Positions 24,877 through 33,055 of a stretch of 64,000 bases of DNA are shown here, in pieces. The stretch is from Microbacterium hibisci (GTDB lineage Bacteria > Actinomycetota > Actinomycetes > Actinomycetales > Microbacteriaceae): positions 310,001 to 374,000 of the forward strand of contig NZ_JADIJC010000001.1 in the NCBI RefSeq assembly GCF_015278255.1, written 5' to 3'. The translations under genes were made by a program, and so were the position numbers. Every line of letters starts with the position of its first letter. The first letter of the stretch is position 1. Below the pieces are notes generated by a model. It was not told where the DNA came from. It worked only from the letters and a program-made list of their open reading frames with translations, and did no database searches.

Positions 24877-26214
24877 GTGCACAGCCTGTCCCGTCCTCGC
24901 GCGGCGGGGCCGGGACTGCGTGCCTGGGTGATCTGGACGGTCGGCGTCGCCGCCTACGTCCTCGCGATCACGAACCGCTCGTCGCTGAGCGCGGTCGGGG
25001 TCGACGCGGCGGCGCGGTTCGATGCCGACGCCGCGACGCTGTCGATGTTCGCGGTCGTGCAGCTGGCCGTCTACGGGGGCATGCAGATCCCGATCGGCGT
25101 GCTGCTGGACAGGTACGGCGCGCGACCCATCATGACGGTCGGCATGCTGCTGATGGCAGTCGGCCAGCTCACCATGGCCCTCTCCCCCAGTGTCGGCGTC
25201 GCGATCCTCGCCCGCATGCTGCTCGGCGCGGGCGACGCCGCGATCTTCCCCGGCGTTCTGCGGCTCATCGCCACCTGGTTCCCTGCGCAGCGCGGGCCAC
25301 TCATGGTGCAGTTCACCGGGATCGTCGGCCAGGCCGGCCAGCTCGTCGCGCTCATCCCGCTGGCGGCGCTGCTGCACGCGACGTCGTGGACGATCACCTT
25401 CGGCAGCATCGCCGGGCTCGGGGTGCTCTTCGCCGTCCTCGTCTTCCTCCTGATCCGCAACCACCCGCCCGACCGTGACGAGGACGTCTCGGTCGACACC
25501 GACACCGGGGCGATCCGCGTCGTGACGTCCGCCGTCGACACGGGCGTGGGCATCCGCGCGGCGTGGGCGCACCCGGGAACCCGGTTGGCGTTCTGGTCGC
25601 ACTTCACGACGCCGTTCGCCGGCACGGCGTTCGTGCTGCTGTGGGGCATGCCGTTCCTCACGGCGGGCGAAGGCCGTACGACGGCGCAGGCGGCCTCGAT
25701 CATGTCGCTGTACGTCGTGGTGGGCATGGCACTCGGACCCATCATGGGTGAGCTGTCGCGGCGCATCCCGCACCTGCGGTCGCGGGCGCTCGTGCTGCCG
25801 ACCGTCGCCGTGCAGGCACTGGCGTGGCTCGTCGTCATCGCCTATCCCGCGCCGGCGCCGCTGTGGCTGCTGCTCGTGCTGGCCGTGGCCCTGGCCACGG
25901 GCGGCCCGGCGTCGATGATCGCGTTCGATCACGCGCGCACCCACAATCCGACTCATCGCCTCAGCACCGCCACCGGAGTGACCAACGCCGGCGGCTTCCT
26001 CGCCGCCCTCCTGGCGATCCTGCTGATCGGCCTGGCCCTCGATCTGCAGGGCGCCGGCACTCCTGCCACGTACAGCCTCGATGCCTTCCGCGTGGCGTTC
26101 CTGATGCAGGTGCCGCTGTGGGCGCTCGGAAGCGCCTTCATCGTGATCGAGCGCAAGCGCACCCGCATCCGCCTCGGGATGGACGCGCCGCGACCGCCGC
26201 GCCGGCGTCGCTGA
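24877..26214 (+). CDS. MFS transporter (nitrate/nitrite or organic-acid type unclear)
   Basis: A ~445-residue major facilitator with twelve membrane helices. The loop 2-3 signature is seen as GVLLDRYGARPIMTVG, and motif residues for helices 4-5 as RMLLGAGDAAIFPGVLRLIATWFPAQR. The central loop is short and acidic. It resembles general MFS permeases annotated in Microbacterium; no substrate can be inferred. Start set at GTG 24877 by the -10 spacing; ATG 24874 adds one residue. A very G+C-rich palindrome follows at 26241. Confidence 0.85.
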   Translation: MHSLSRPRAAGPGLRAWVIWTVGVAAYVLAITNRSSLSAVGVDAAARFDADAATLSMFAVVQLAVYGGMQIPIGVLLDRYGARPIMTVGMLLMAVGQLTMALSPSVGVAILARMLLGAGDAAIFPGVLRLIATWFPAQRGPLMVQFTGIVGQAGQLVALIPLAALLHATSWTITFGSIAGLGVLFAVLVFLLIRNHPPDRDEDVSVDTDTGAIRVVTSAVDTGVGIRAAWAHPGTRLAFWSHFTTPFAGTAFVLLWGMPFLTAGEGRTTAQAASIMSLYVVVGMALGPIMGELSRRIPHLRSRALVLPTVAVQALAWLVVIAYPAPAPLWLLLVLAVALATGGPASMIAFDHARTHNPTHRLSTATGVTNAGGFLAALLAILLIGLALDLQGAGTPATYSLDAFRVAFLMQVPLWALGSAFIVIERKRTRIRLGMDAPRPPRRRR

Positions 26215-26240
26215 TCGGCACCGACCCGGACGCCGCGCGC

Positions 26241-26258
26241 CGGCGCGCCGGCGCGCCG
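26241..26258. repeat. Perfect 18-bp all-G+C palindrome
   Basis: cggcgcgccggcgcgccg is its own reverse complement and lies in a 30-base run with no A or T, downstream of the MFS gene. It may act as a terminator hairpin, though the loop would be very tight. Confidence 0.5.
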
Positions 26259-26315
26259 CCGGGCTCGCGACGGACTCGCCGCGCCTGCATGGGTCCGGCA
26301 GGGTCGACGAGTGGG

Positions 26316-26321
26316 TACTGT
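26316..26321 (+). promoter_or_regulatory. Putative -10 box for psuG
   Basis: TACTGT lies 39 bases before the psuG ATG. The leader carries a GGAAGG ribosome binding site. Confidence 0.35.
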
Positions 26322-26360
26322 GGCGCTACCGAGCACGCCCGACGCGTCGGAAGGACCTCC

Positions 26361-27272
26361 ATGAGCGATCCCCTCGTCGTCGCGCAGGAGGTGCGTGAGG
26401 CCGTCGCCGCCGGCGACCCCGTGCTCGCGCTCGAGTCCACGATCTTCACCCACGGGCTCCCCCGTCCCCGGAACCTCGACGTCGCGCTCGAAGCCGAGGC
26501 GCGGGTGCGCGCGCTCGGAGTGGTGCCCGCGACGATCGGCGTCATCGAGGGTCGCCCCACTGTGGGCCTCACCCCCGACCAGATCGAGACGCTCTCGACG
26601 GCGGAGGGGGTGGTGAAGGCGAGCGTGCGCGACGTGCCGGTCGCGGTGGTGAAGCGGCTGAGCGCAGGCACGACGGTGGCGGCGACCGCACACCTGGCGG
26701 CACGCGCAGGCGTGAGCGTGTTCTCGACCGGAGGGCTCGGCGGCGTCCATCGCGGCGCGCCGCAGACGTTCGACGAGTCCGCCGACCTCCCCACCCTCGC
26801 GAGCCTGCCGCTGGTGATCGTGAGCGCCGGGGTCAAGTCGATCCTCGACATCCCGCTCACGCTCGAACGGCTCGAGACGCTGAATCTCGCTGTCGTCGGC
26901 TATCGCACCACCGACTACCCCGCCTTCTACGTGGCGGATTCGGGTCACGACCTGCAGTACTCCGTCGACTCTCCGGCCGAGATCGCCGCGATCGCGCGGA
27001 CGCGAGACGCCCTCGGCATCTCGTCCACCCTGCTGGTCGCGAATCCCGTGGCGGCGGCGCGACAGCTCGACCCGGTGCTGCACGACGACGTCCTCGCTCG
27101 TGCGCTCGCCGCGGCCGACATGCAGGGCGTGTCGGGGAACGACACGACACCGTTCCTTCTCGACTTCCTGCAGCGGGAGACCGGCGGTCGCAGCCTCGAT
27201 GTCAACGTCGAGGTCTACCGCGGCAACGTCGACCTCGGCGCCCGCATCGCGCGCGCTCTCGCGGACGGCTGA
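26361..27272 (+). CDS. psuG: Pseudouridine-5'-phosphate glycosidase
   Basis: A 303-residue protein matching PsuG/YeiN end to end: LALESTIFTHGLPRP at the N-terminus, VIEGRPTVGLT, the TTVAATAHLAARAGVSVFSTGGLGGVHRG core, and SGNDTTPFLLDFLQRETGGRSLDVN near the C-terminus. It cleaves pseudouridine 5'-phosphate to uracil and ribose 5-phosphate, feeding C-C nucleosides from RNA turnover back into metabolism. GGAAGG precedes the ATG. The kinase gene that makes its substrate overlaps its stop. Confidence 0.93.
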   Translation: MSDPLVVAQEVREAVAAGDPVLALESTIFTHGLPRPRNLDVALEAEARVRALGVVPATIGVIEGRPTVGLTPDQIETLSTAEGVVKASVRDVPVAVVKRLSAGTTVAATAHLAARAGVSVFSTGGLGGVHRGAPQTFDESADLPTLASLPLVIVSAGVKSILDIPLTLERLETLNLAVVGYRTTDYPAFYVADSGHDLQYSVDSPAEIAAIARTRDALGISSTLLVANPVAAARQLDPVLHDDVLARALAAADMQGVSGNDTTPFLLDFLQRETGGRSLDVNVEVYRGNVDLGARIARALADG

Positions 27273-28108
27273 TGCTCGTCGTGATCGGCGATCTCGTCGC
27301 CGACCTGATCGTCCTGGGTGGCGCGAGACTCGAGCGCGGCACCGACAACCCGGCAGAGGTTCGTCTGACACGGGGCGGCAGCGCCGCGAACGTGGCGGTG
27401 GCGGCTGCGGCGCGGCATCCGGTCCGCTTCATCGGCAGGGTCGGCGACGACACGCTGGCGCGGGCGCTCGTCGGCGAGCTCGAGGCTGCGGGCGTCGACG
27501 TGCGGGTGCAGCGAGAGGGCCGGACGGGCTCGATCGTGGTGCTCGTCGACGCCGTCGGCGAGCGCACCATGATCACCGACCGTGGTGCCGCCGCCGAGCT
27601 CGATGCGATCGAGCCGGACTGGCTGCACGGCGCCGACTGGGTGCACCTGCCGCTGTACGGCTTCACGACGCCGCTCTCGCGGACAGCGGTGACGGATGCC
27701 GCGACCCGTGCTGCGGCGCGCGGCGCCCGGCTGAGCGTCGATCTGTCGAGCGTGGCGGCGCTTCGCGAACTCGGAGCCGACAGCCTGCGGTCGCTCCTCG
27801 CGGATCTGAGACCCGACGTCGTCTTCGCGAACGAGGATGAGTCGCGTACCGCAGCGGAGCTCGGAGTCGTGCCAGGCGGGGTGTATGTGGTCAAGCGCGG
27901 CGCGATGCCCGTCCTGGTGGCGGCGGAGGGCGGGGTGGTCGAGGTTCCGGTGGAGCCGGTGGAGGACGTGCTGGACTCCACCGGTGCCGGTGATGCGTTC
28001 GCCGCCGGATACATCGCCGCCGCTCTCGCCGGCGCCGATGCACGCGAGAGCGCCCGGGCGGGCAATGAGCTCGCCACGCGAGCACTGCGCCGTCCGGGCG
28101 CTCTGTGA
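27272..28108 (+). CDS. PfkB family carbohydrate kinase, probable pseudouridine kinase
   Basis: A 278-residue ribokinase-type enzyme. The first PfkB signature appears as RGGSAANVAVAAA, the second as DSTGAGDAFAAGYIAAAL, which holds the catalytic Asp. The start ATG overlaps the last base of the psuG stop. Pseudouridine kinase (PsuK) phosphorylates pseudouridine to the substrate of PsuG, and the coupling makes this the best assignment; activity on another nucleoside cannot be excluded. Two tandem hairpins follow the stop immediately. Confidence 0.85.
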   Translation: MLVVIGDLVADLIVLGGARLERGTDNPAEVRLTRGGSAANVAVAAAARHPVRFIGRVGDDTLARALVGELEAAGVDVRVQREGRTGSIVVLVDAVGERTMITDRGAAAELDAIEPDWLHGADWVHLPLYGFTTPLSRTAVTDAATRAAARGARLSVDLSSVAALRELGADSLRSLLADLRPDVVFANEDESRTAAELGVVPGGVYVVKRGAMPVLVAAEGGVVEVPVEPVEDVLDSTGAGDAFAAGYIAAALAGADARESARAGNELATRALRRPGAL

Positions 28109-28163
28109 GGGGTGCGGCTCGGGGGCCGCTCCCATGAGGGGTGCGGCTCGGGGGCCGCTCCCA
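28106..28163. terminator. Tandemly duplicated hairpin after the psuG operon
   Basis: Two exact 29-bp copies, 28106-28134 and 28135-28163, follow each other directly. The first begins with the kinase stop codon. Each contains a GCGGC / GCCGC stem, so this looks like a duplicated terminator between convergent operons. Confidence 0.65.
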
Positions 28164-28185
28164 CCAGGGATGGCGACGGCGCCGC

Positions 28186-28632
28186 TCAGGCGCTCTGGAG
28201 CCGCTCCAGCACCCGCTCGATGTCGTCGATGAACTCGTTGTAGCCGGCGATCGTGGCGGCGACCTGCTCGTCGGTGAAGTCGCTGCGGTCCTGTCGGATG
28301 GTCAGCACGGTGCCGTCGGCGGACTCCTCCAGGTCGAACAGCACGGGCAGCCCCACGTCGTCTCCGGGCTGGTCCGTGAGGCTCATGGCGATGTGCGAGG
28401 GCGGCTCGACGACCTTGTACTCGCCCGACCAGTCGATGCGGTTGCCGTCCGGAAGAATCATGACGGCGCGGAACTCGCCGCCGGGCCGGACATCCATCGT
28501 GAGACTGTCCTGCGGCACCTCGACGGCGGCCGTGCCGAACCAGACCGCGAAGTGCTCGGGCTTGGTGATCGCTTCGAACACCAGCTCACGCGGTGCACGA
28601 AGGGTGCGGGTGACGGTGAAGTACTCGGTCAT
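28186..28632 (-). CDS. SRPBCC (AHSA1-like) domain protein
   Basis: A 148-residue START/Bet v1-like protein. The pattern TRTLRAPRELVFEAITKPEHFAVWFG at the N-terminus and GGEFRAVMILPDGNRIDWSGEYK in the middle match the AHSA1/ATPase activator-like family. These proteins often pair with an ArsR regulator, as here, and may bind hydrophobic ligands; the actual function is unknown. The ATG overlaps the arsR stop (ATGA). Confidence 0.87.
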   Translation of the reverse strand: MTEYFTVTRTLRAPRELVFEAITKPEHFAVWFGTAAVEVPQDSLTMDVRPGGEFRAVMILPDGNRIDWSGEYKVVEPPSHIAMSLTDQPGDDVGLPVLFDLEESADGTVLTIRQDRSDFTDEQVAATIAGYNEFIDDIERVLERLQSA

Positions 28633-29015
28633 GTTCTCTGCTCCTTCTCGGGTGCGGCGGACGTGGGGTCCACCCGCCGCGGTTGTGGTGCGCCCAGCTG
28701 CTGCAGGGCATTGAGGTACTGATCGAGGGCGCCGACGCTGTCCTCCCAGAACTGCGCATATCCGCCGATCCAGTCGGATGCCGCGGCCAGCGGTCGCGCG
28801 TCCAGCCGGGCCGGCCGGTACTGGGCGCTGCGTCCGCGCGTGACGAGCCCCGCTCCTTCGAGCACGCGGAGGTGCTTCGACACGGCGGCGAACGTCATGT
28901 CGAAGGGCTCGGCGAGCTCCCCCACCGTCGCCTCGCCCTCGCTGAGACGCGCCAGGATCGCGCGGCGGGTGGGATCGGCCAGCGCCGAGAACGTGCGGCT
29001 GAGGTCGTCTGTCAC
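28629..29015 (-). CDS. ArsR family transcriptional regulator
   Basis: A 128-residue winged-helix regulator. The core reads FSALADPTRRAILARLSEGEATVGELAEPFDMTFAAVSKHLRVLEGAGLV, the recognition helix being in AAVSKHLRVLE. It lacks the CxC motif of metal sensors. The GTG at 29015 is chosen because AAGGAGG lies seven bases upstream; a TTG further upstream would include that site in the coding region. It probably controls its own operon with the SRPBCC gene. Confidence 0.9.
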   Translation of the reverse strand: MTDDLSRTFSALADPTRRAILARLSEGEATVGELAEPFDMTFAAVSKHLRVLEGAGLVTRGRSAQYRPARLDARPLAAASDWIGGYAQFWEDSVGALDQYLNALQQLGAPQPRRVDPTSAAPEKEQRT

Positions 29016-29031
29016 GGTGTTCACCTCCTTG

Positions 29032-29074
29032 TTCAACCGAGAAGTACAATACTGGGCAGTTGAATAACGGTCAA
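29032..29074 (-). promoter_or_regulatory. Consensus-like promoter and putative operator of the ArsR operon
   Basis: On the minus strand TTGACC (29069-29074) and TATTGT (29046-29051) are separated by exactly 17 bases. Inverted half-sites TTCAAC (29032-29037) and GTTGAA (29059-29064) flank the -10 box, as expected for autorepression by ArsR. Confidence 0.6.
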
Positions 29075-29097
29075 GCCCCGATGTCGATGGGCCGCGC

Positions 29098-29103
29098 TAG
29101 CGT
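29098..29103 (+). promoter_or_regulatory. -10 box of a leaderless promoter for the RibD/DHFR-like gene
   Basis: TAGCGT is followed by six bases (gacgac) and the ATG at 29110. Confidence 0.5.
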
Positions 29104-29109
29104 GACGAC

Positions 29110-29679
29110 ATGCCTCGCGTCATCTTCTACACCGCGACCACAGTGAACGGCTTCCTGGCCGACGAGAACGACTCCCTCGATTGGCTGTTCGCGGCGCCCG
29201 GCGGCGAGGGCGGCGACGACGACTTCCAGCGCTTCCTCTCGGGCATTGGCGTGCTCGTGCAGGGATCGTCGACCTACCGCTGGGTGCTCGAGCACGAGGA
29301 TCTCGTCGCACACCCCGAGAAGTGGCCCGCGTACTACGGCGATCGGCCCACGTGGGTCTTCACGAGCCGCGAGCAGCCGGTCGTTCCGGGTGTGGATATC
29401 CGCTTCGCGTCGGGCGACGTGCGGGAGTTCTGGCCGCAGATCGAGGAGTCCACCGGCGGTCGCGACGTCTGGATCGTGGGCGGCGGCGACCTCGCGGGGC
29501 AGTTCGCCGACGCCGGGCTCCTCGACGAGATCCGGGTGTCGATCGCGCCCGCGACGCTGCCGTCGGGCAAGCCGCTCCTCCCCCGGAGCCTCGGGGCCGA
29601 CCGGCTGCAGCTGATCGACGTCCGCCAGGCCGGCGCGTTCGCCGAACTGACCTACGCGGTCAGCGGGCCGCCCAGCTGA
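29110..29679 (+). CDS. Dihydrofolate reductase-like (RibD C-terminal domain) protein
   Basis: A 189-residue protein of the RibD_C/DHFR-like superfamily. TATTVNGFLADENDSLDWLF at the N-terminus, GSSTYRWVLEH and DVWIVGGGDLAGQFADAGLLDEI are characteristic. The family includes NADPH-dependent reductases; members near ArsR/SRPBCC genes are common in actinobacteria but their substrate is unknown. The start is fixed by a -10 box six bases upstream. Confidence 0.87.
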   Translation: MPRVIFYTATTVNGFLADENDSLDWLFAAPGGEGGDDDFQRFLSGIGVLVQGSSTYRWVLEHEDLVAHPEKWPAYYGDRPTWVFTSREQPVVPGVDIRFASGDVREFWPQIEESTGGRDVWIVGGGDLAGQFADAGLLDEIRVSIAPATLPSGKPLLPRSLGADRLQLIDVRQAGAFAELTYAVSGPPS

Positions 29680-29715
29680 ACGAGTCTCGGCATCGCGTCG
29701 TCGGCTGAGCCGGCG

Positions 29716-30477
29716 TCAGCGCGCCGCGGGCACGAACTCGGTCCACTCGCCGAACTTCGGCGTGCGACCGTCGCCCGATGACGTGCCCGTCAGGCGGCGA
29801 CGCACCCACGGACCGACGTGCTCGCGGTAGTACGCCGCTCCCCGCGCGCCGGCGGCCGGCAGCGGCGGCAGCGACCACCACTCCGGTGGCGGCTCCAGGC
29901 CGAGTGCGCTGAGCACCCGCGCGGCCACGCGGTGATGACCGCGCGAGTTCATGTGGAGGCGGTCTTCCGACCAGAAGGGCGGTGTGGCGAGCTCCGCGTC
30001 GAACCAGTTGTACGCCTGCACGACATCGGCGCGCGACGCGAGGCGCTTCTCCACGGCGTGCGAGAGCAGGTCGCCGCGGCGCTGGATCACCCCGCGCAGG
30101 GGCAGCTGGGCGGTCGGATTCGCGCCCGAGAGCACGATGAGCTGTACGCCCTCCTCGTCGCACCGGCGCAGCACTCGTTCGAACGCCGCCACCACATGGG
30201 CGACGCTCGTGCGCGGACGCAGCATGTCGTTGCCACCGCCGTTGAAAGACAGGTGGGTCGGCCGCAGCGCGAGCGCGGGTTCGAGCTGCTCGTCGACGAT
30301 CGGCCAGACGAGTTTGCCGCGGATAGCGAGGTTCGCATACTCGATGGGCTCGCCGGCCGCGTCCGCCCACCCCTGCGCCACGAGATCGGCCCAGCCGCGC
30401 ACGTGCCCGTCGGGGAGGTCGTCGCCCACGCCTTCGGTGAAGGAGTCGCCGATGGCGACGTATCGAACGGATGCCAC
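29716..30477 (-). CDS. SGNH/GDSL hydrolase family protein
   Basis: A 253-residue esterase-like protein. Block I is seen as AIGDSFTEGVGDD with the catalytic Ser, block III as NGGGNDMLRPR, and block V as DRLHMNSRGHHRVA with the Asp/His pair. No signal peptide, so it is cytosolic. The substrate (acyl esters or acetylated sugars) is unknown. The GTG start has TAGGCT six bases upstream, the typical leaderless arrangement here. Confidence 0.9.
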   Translation of the reverse strand: MASVRYVAIGDSFTEGVGDDLPDGHVRGWADLVAQGWADAAGEPIEYANLAIRGKLVWPIVDEQLEPALALRPTHLSFNGGGNDMLRPRTSVAHVVAAFERVLRRCDEEGVQLIVLSGANPTAQLPLRGVIQRRGDLLSHAVEKRLASRADVVQAYNWFDAELATPPFWSEDRLHMNSRGHHRVAARVLSALGLEPPPEWWSLPPLPAAGARGAAYYREHVGPWVRRRLTGTSSGDGRTPKFGEWTEFVPAAR

Positions 30478-30483
30478 CCGTCC

Positions 30484-30489
30484 AGCCTA
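30484..30489 (-). promoter_or_regulatory. -10 box of a leaderless promoter for the SGNH hydrolase
   Basis: TAGGCT on the minus strand is followed by six bases (GGACGG) and the GTG at 30477. Confidence 0.6.
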
Positions 30490-30518
30490 CGACCGCGCCG
30501 AGCGTGCACCCGACGCGG

Positions 30519-31871
30519 TCAGCGGTCGTCGAGCGCCACGCCCCGGCGGTCGACGAGGCCCCAGGCAGCCGCAGCGGCGACGGCGAAGAACGCGGCGAAC
30601 ACCACGAACAGCACCGGTGCTCCCCCAGCCAGCAGCAGTGACGGCACCACCAGTGGTGCGACGATCGACGCGATGCGGCCGACGCCCGCGGCCCACCCGC
30701 TGCCCGTGGCGCGCAACGACGTCGGATACATCTCCGGGGTCACCGCGTACAGCGCGCCCCACGCGCCGAGGTTGAAGAACGACAGCGCCATCCCGGCGGC
30801 GATGATCGTCGCGGGAGTGCCGGCCGTGCCGAAGAAGATGGCCGACACCGCCGAGCCGACGAGGAACACCGACAATGTCGCCCGCCGGCCCCACACCTCG
30901 ATCAGCCATGCGGCGGCGGCGTAGCCGGGCAGCTGCGCCAAGGTGATCAGGAGCGTGAACCCGAACGAGCGCACCAGGTCGTATCCCTGCGCCACCAGGA
31001 TCGAGGGGATCCAGATGAAGGCGCCGTAGTACGAGAAGTTCACGCAGAACCACACGAGCCAGAGGCAGGCGGTGCGCGCGCGGAACTCCCGCGACCACAG
31101 CGCGCCCAGCCGCTCACCGAGCGAGGTCGCGGTGGCCGGCGGTGCCGTGGGGCGCCCCGCCGCAGGCGCGGCGGTGACGCCCGCGGCGTCTTCGAAGCGC
31201 CGGACGACGGCGTCGGCCTGGGTGAACCGCCCGCGCCGCTCCAGCCAACGCGCCGACTCGGGCAGACCCCAGCGCACGATGAGCGCGTACGCGGCGGGGA
31301 TGGCGCCGAGCAGGAACGCCCACCGCCACCCGTTCTCGGACGCCGGGATGACGAAGTATCCGATCAGCGCGGCGAGTGTCCAGCCGACGGCCCAGAAGGC
31401 CTCGAGGATCACGATGAGCCGGCCGCGGATGCGCGCGGGAGCGAACTCGCTCACGTAGGTGCTGGCGACCGGCAGCTCGGCACCGAGGCCGAGTCCCACG
31501 AGGAATCGCAGCACGAGAAGAGCCGCGAGCCCGCCCACGAGCGCGCTCGCGCCGGTCGCGAGGCCGTACACCAGCAGCGTGAGCGCGAACACCTGGCGCC
31601 GGCCGAACCGGTCCGCGAGCAGACCGCCCACGCTCGCGCCGACCGCCATGCCGACGAACCCGATCGACGCGATCCACGCGGTCTCGCTCGGGGCGAGGCT
31701 CCACTGGGCCGCGAGCGCCGCGATGATGAACGAGATCAGGCCGACATCCATCGCGTCCAGCGCCCAGCCGACACCCGAGCCGGTCAGCACCCGGAGGTGC
31801 GGGCGGGTGAACGGCAGGCGGTCGAGACGCTCCGAGAGCGTCGACTCGGCGCGGGTTCCGGCATCCGTCAT
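30519..31871 (-). CDS. MFS transporter, sugar/aromatic-acid porter type
   Basis: A 450-residue twelve-helix permease. GGLLADRFGRRQVFALT (loop 2-3) and LGLGAELPVASTYVSEFAPARIRGR are the classical signatures of the sugar porter and aromatic acid:proton symporter families; WLIEVWGRRATLSVF repeats the motif in the second half. The family also contains niacin and benzoate carriers, so the substrate is open. The ATG has TAGCAT six bases upstream and is probably leaderless. Confidence 0.88.
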   Translation of the reverse strand: MTDAGTRAESTLSERLDRLPFTRPHLRVLTGSGVGWALDAMDVGLISFIIAALAAQWSLAPSETAWIASIGFVGMAVGASVGGLLADRFGRRQVFALTLLVYGLATGASALVGGLAALLVLRFLVGLGLGAELPVASTYVSEFAPARIRGRLIVILEAFWAVGWTLAALIGYFVIPASENGWRWAFLLGAIPAAYALIVRWGLPESARWLERRGRFTQADAVVRRFEDAAGVTAAPAAGRPTAPPATATSLGERLGALWSREFRARTACLWLVWFCVNFSYYGAFIWIPSILVAQGYDLVRSFGFTLLITLAQLPGYAAAAWLIEVWGRRATLSVFLVGSAVSAIFFGTAGTPATIIAAGMALSFFNLGAWGALYAVTPEMYPTSLRATGSGWAAGVGRIASIVAPLVVPSLLLAGGAPVLFVVFAAFFAVAAAAAWGLVDRRGVALDDR

Positions 31872-31877
31872 AGCGTC

Positions 31878-31883
31878 ATGCTA
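31878..31883 (-). promoter_or_regulatory. -10 box of a leaderless promoter for the MFS gene
   Basis: TAGCAT on the minus strand is followed by six bases (GACGCT) and the ATG at 31871. Confidence 0.5.
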
Positions 31884-31907
31884 CGGATGCCGACGGCACT
31901 GCGGGCG

Positions 31908-32966
31908 CTACGACAGCATGTCGCGCACGCGAGGGGCCACCTCGGTGCCGTACAGCTCGATGGAGCGCATCATCTTCTCGTGCGAGAGGGTGCCCGTCGA
32001 GAACTTCATGTCGAAGCGCGAGGCGCCGAGCGTCCGAACCGTGTCGGCGATCTTGCGGGCCACCGTGTCGGGTGAGCCGACGTACAGCGCTCCGCCCGGA
32101 CCGACGTCGTGCTGGAAGCGCAGACGGCTGTACGGCGGCCAGCCGCGCTCGCGGCCGATCGAGTTGTTCATGGCCTCGAAGCCCTCGTACGCCTCGTCCC
32201 ATGCCTGCTGGTCGGTCTCGGCGATGTGGCCGGGCGAGTGGACCCCCACGGGGAGCTGCGGCCGCTCGAAGGTCGCGAGCGACCGGCGGTACAGCTCGGC
32301 GAACGGTCGGAAGCGCTCCGCCGGGCCGCCGATGATGGCGAGCATCAGGCCGTACCCGTAGCGGGCGGCCCGCACCGCCGACTCGGGGGTGCCGCCGACG
32401 CCGACCCACGCCCGCAGCCCGTTCTCGGTCTTCGGGAAGACGTCGGCCGCTTCCAGGGGCGCACGCAGCGTGCCGCTCCAGGTGACCGGCTTCTCCGTCA
32501 GCAGCTGCGAGAAGAGCTCGAGCTTCTCGTCGAACAGCGCCTCGTAGTCGCGAAGGTCGTAGCCGAACAGGGGGAAGGACTCGATGAACGAGCCGCGCCC
32601 GAGGATCACCTCGGCGCGGCCGCTCGACACGGCGTCGAGCGTCGAGAACCGCTCGAACACGCGCACGGGGTCGTCGCTCGAAAGCACTGTGACCGCCGTC
32701 CCGAGGTGGATCCGCTCGGTGCGGGCCGCGGCGGCGGCGAGCACGATCTCGGGACTCGACACCGCGAACTCTCGCCGGTGGTGCTCGCCGACGCCGAAGA
32801 ACGACAGCCCCGCCTGGTCGGCGAGGACCGCTTGGTCCACCACGTTGCGGATGGTCTGGGCGTCGCTCAGCAGCTCACCCGATGCGTCTCGGGTCACATC
32901 GCCGAAGGTGTCGAGGCCCAGCTCGATGTCGGCAGGGTCCACGGGGGCGAGGTCGGCAGTGGTCAC
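31908..32966 (-). CDS. LLM class flavin-dependent oxidoreductase
   Basis: A 352-residue luciferase-like monooxygenase. ELGLDTFGDVTRDASGELLS at the N-terminus, FFGVGEHHRREFAVSSPEIVLAAAAARTERIHLGTAVTVLSSDDPVRVFE and GRGSFIESFPLFGYDL match the bacterial-luciferase-like family that uses FMN. Its oxygenation substrate is unknown. The start has GAAGGAGTC as ribosome binding site. Confidence 0.88.
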   Translation of the reverse strand: MTTADLAPVDPADIELGLDTFGDVTRDASGELLSDAQTIRNVVDQAVLADQAGLSFFGVGEHHRREFAVSSPEIVLAAAAARTERIHLGTAVTVLSSDDPVRVFERFSTLDAVSSGRAEVILGRGSFIESFPLFGYDLRDYEALFDEKLELFSQLLTEKPVTWSGTLRAPLEAADVFPKTENGLRAWVGVGGTPESAVRAARYGYGLMLAIIGGPAERFRPFAELYRRSLATFERPQLPVGVHSPGHIAETDQQAWDEAYEGFEAMNNSIGRERGWPPYSRLRFQHDVGPGGALYVGSPDTVARKIADTVRTLGASRFDMKFSTGTLSHEKMMRSIELYGTEVAPRVRDMLS

Positions 32967-33043
32967 GATCGACTCCTTCTATTCGTTTGCATGAACCAGC
33001 GCGGCGGCCGCGGCATTCCCGAGACACTGAGACTTCGCGAGCG

Positions 33044-33049
33044 TAGCGT
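33044..33049 (+). promoter_or_regulatory. -10 box of a leaderless promoter for the phosphoribosyltransferase
   Basis: TAGCGT is followed by six bases (ggagcc) and the ATG at 33056. Confidence 0.5.
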
Positions 33050-33055
33050 GGAGCC

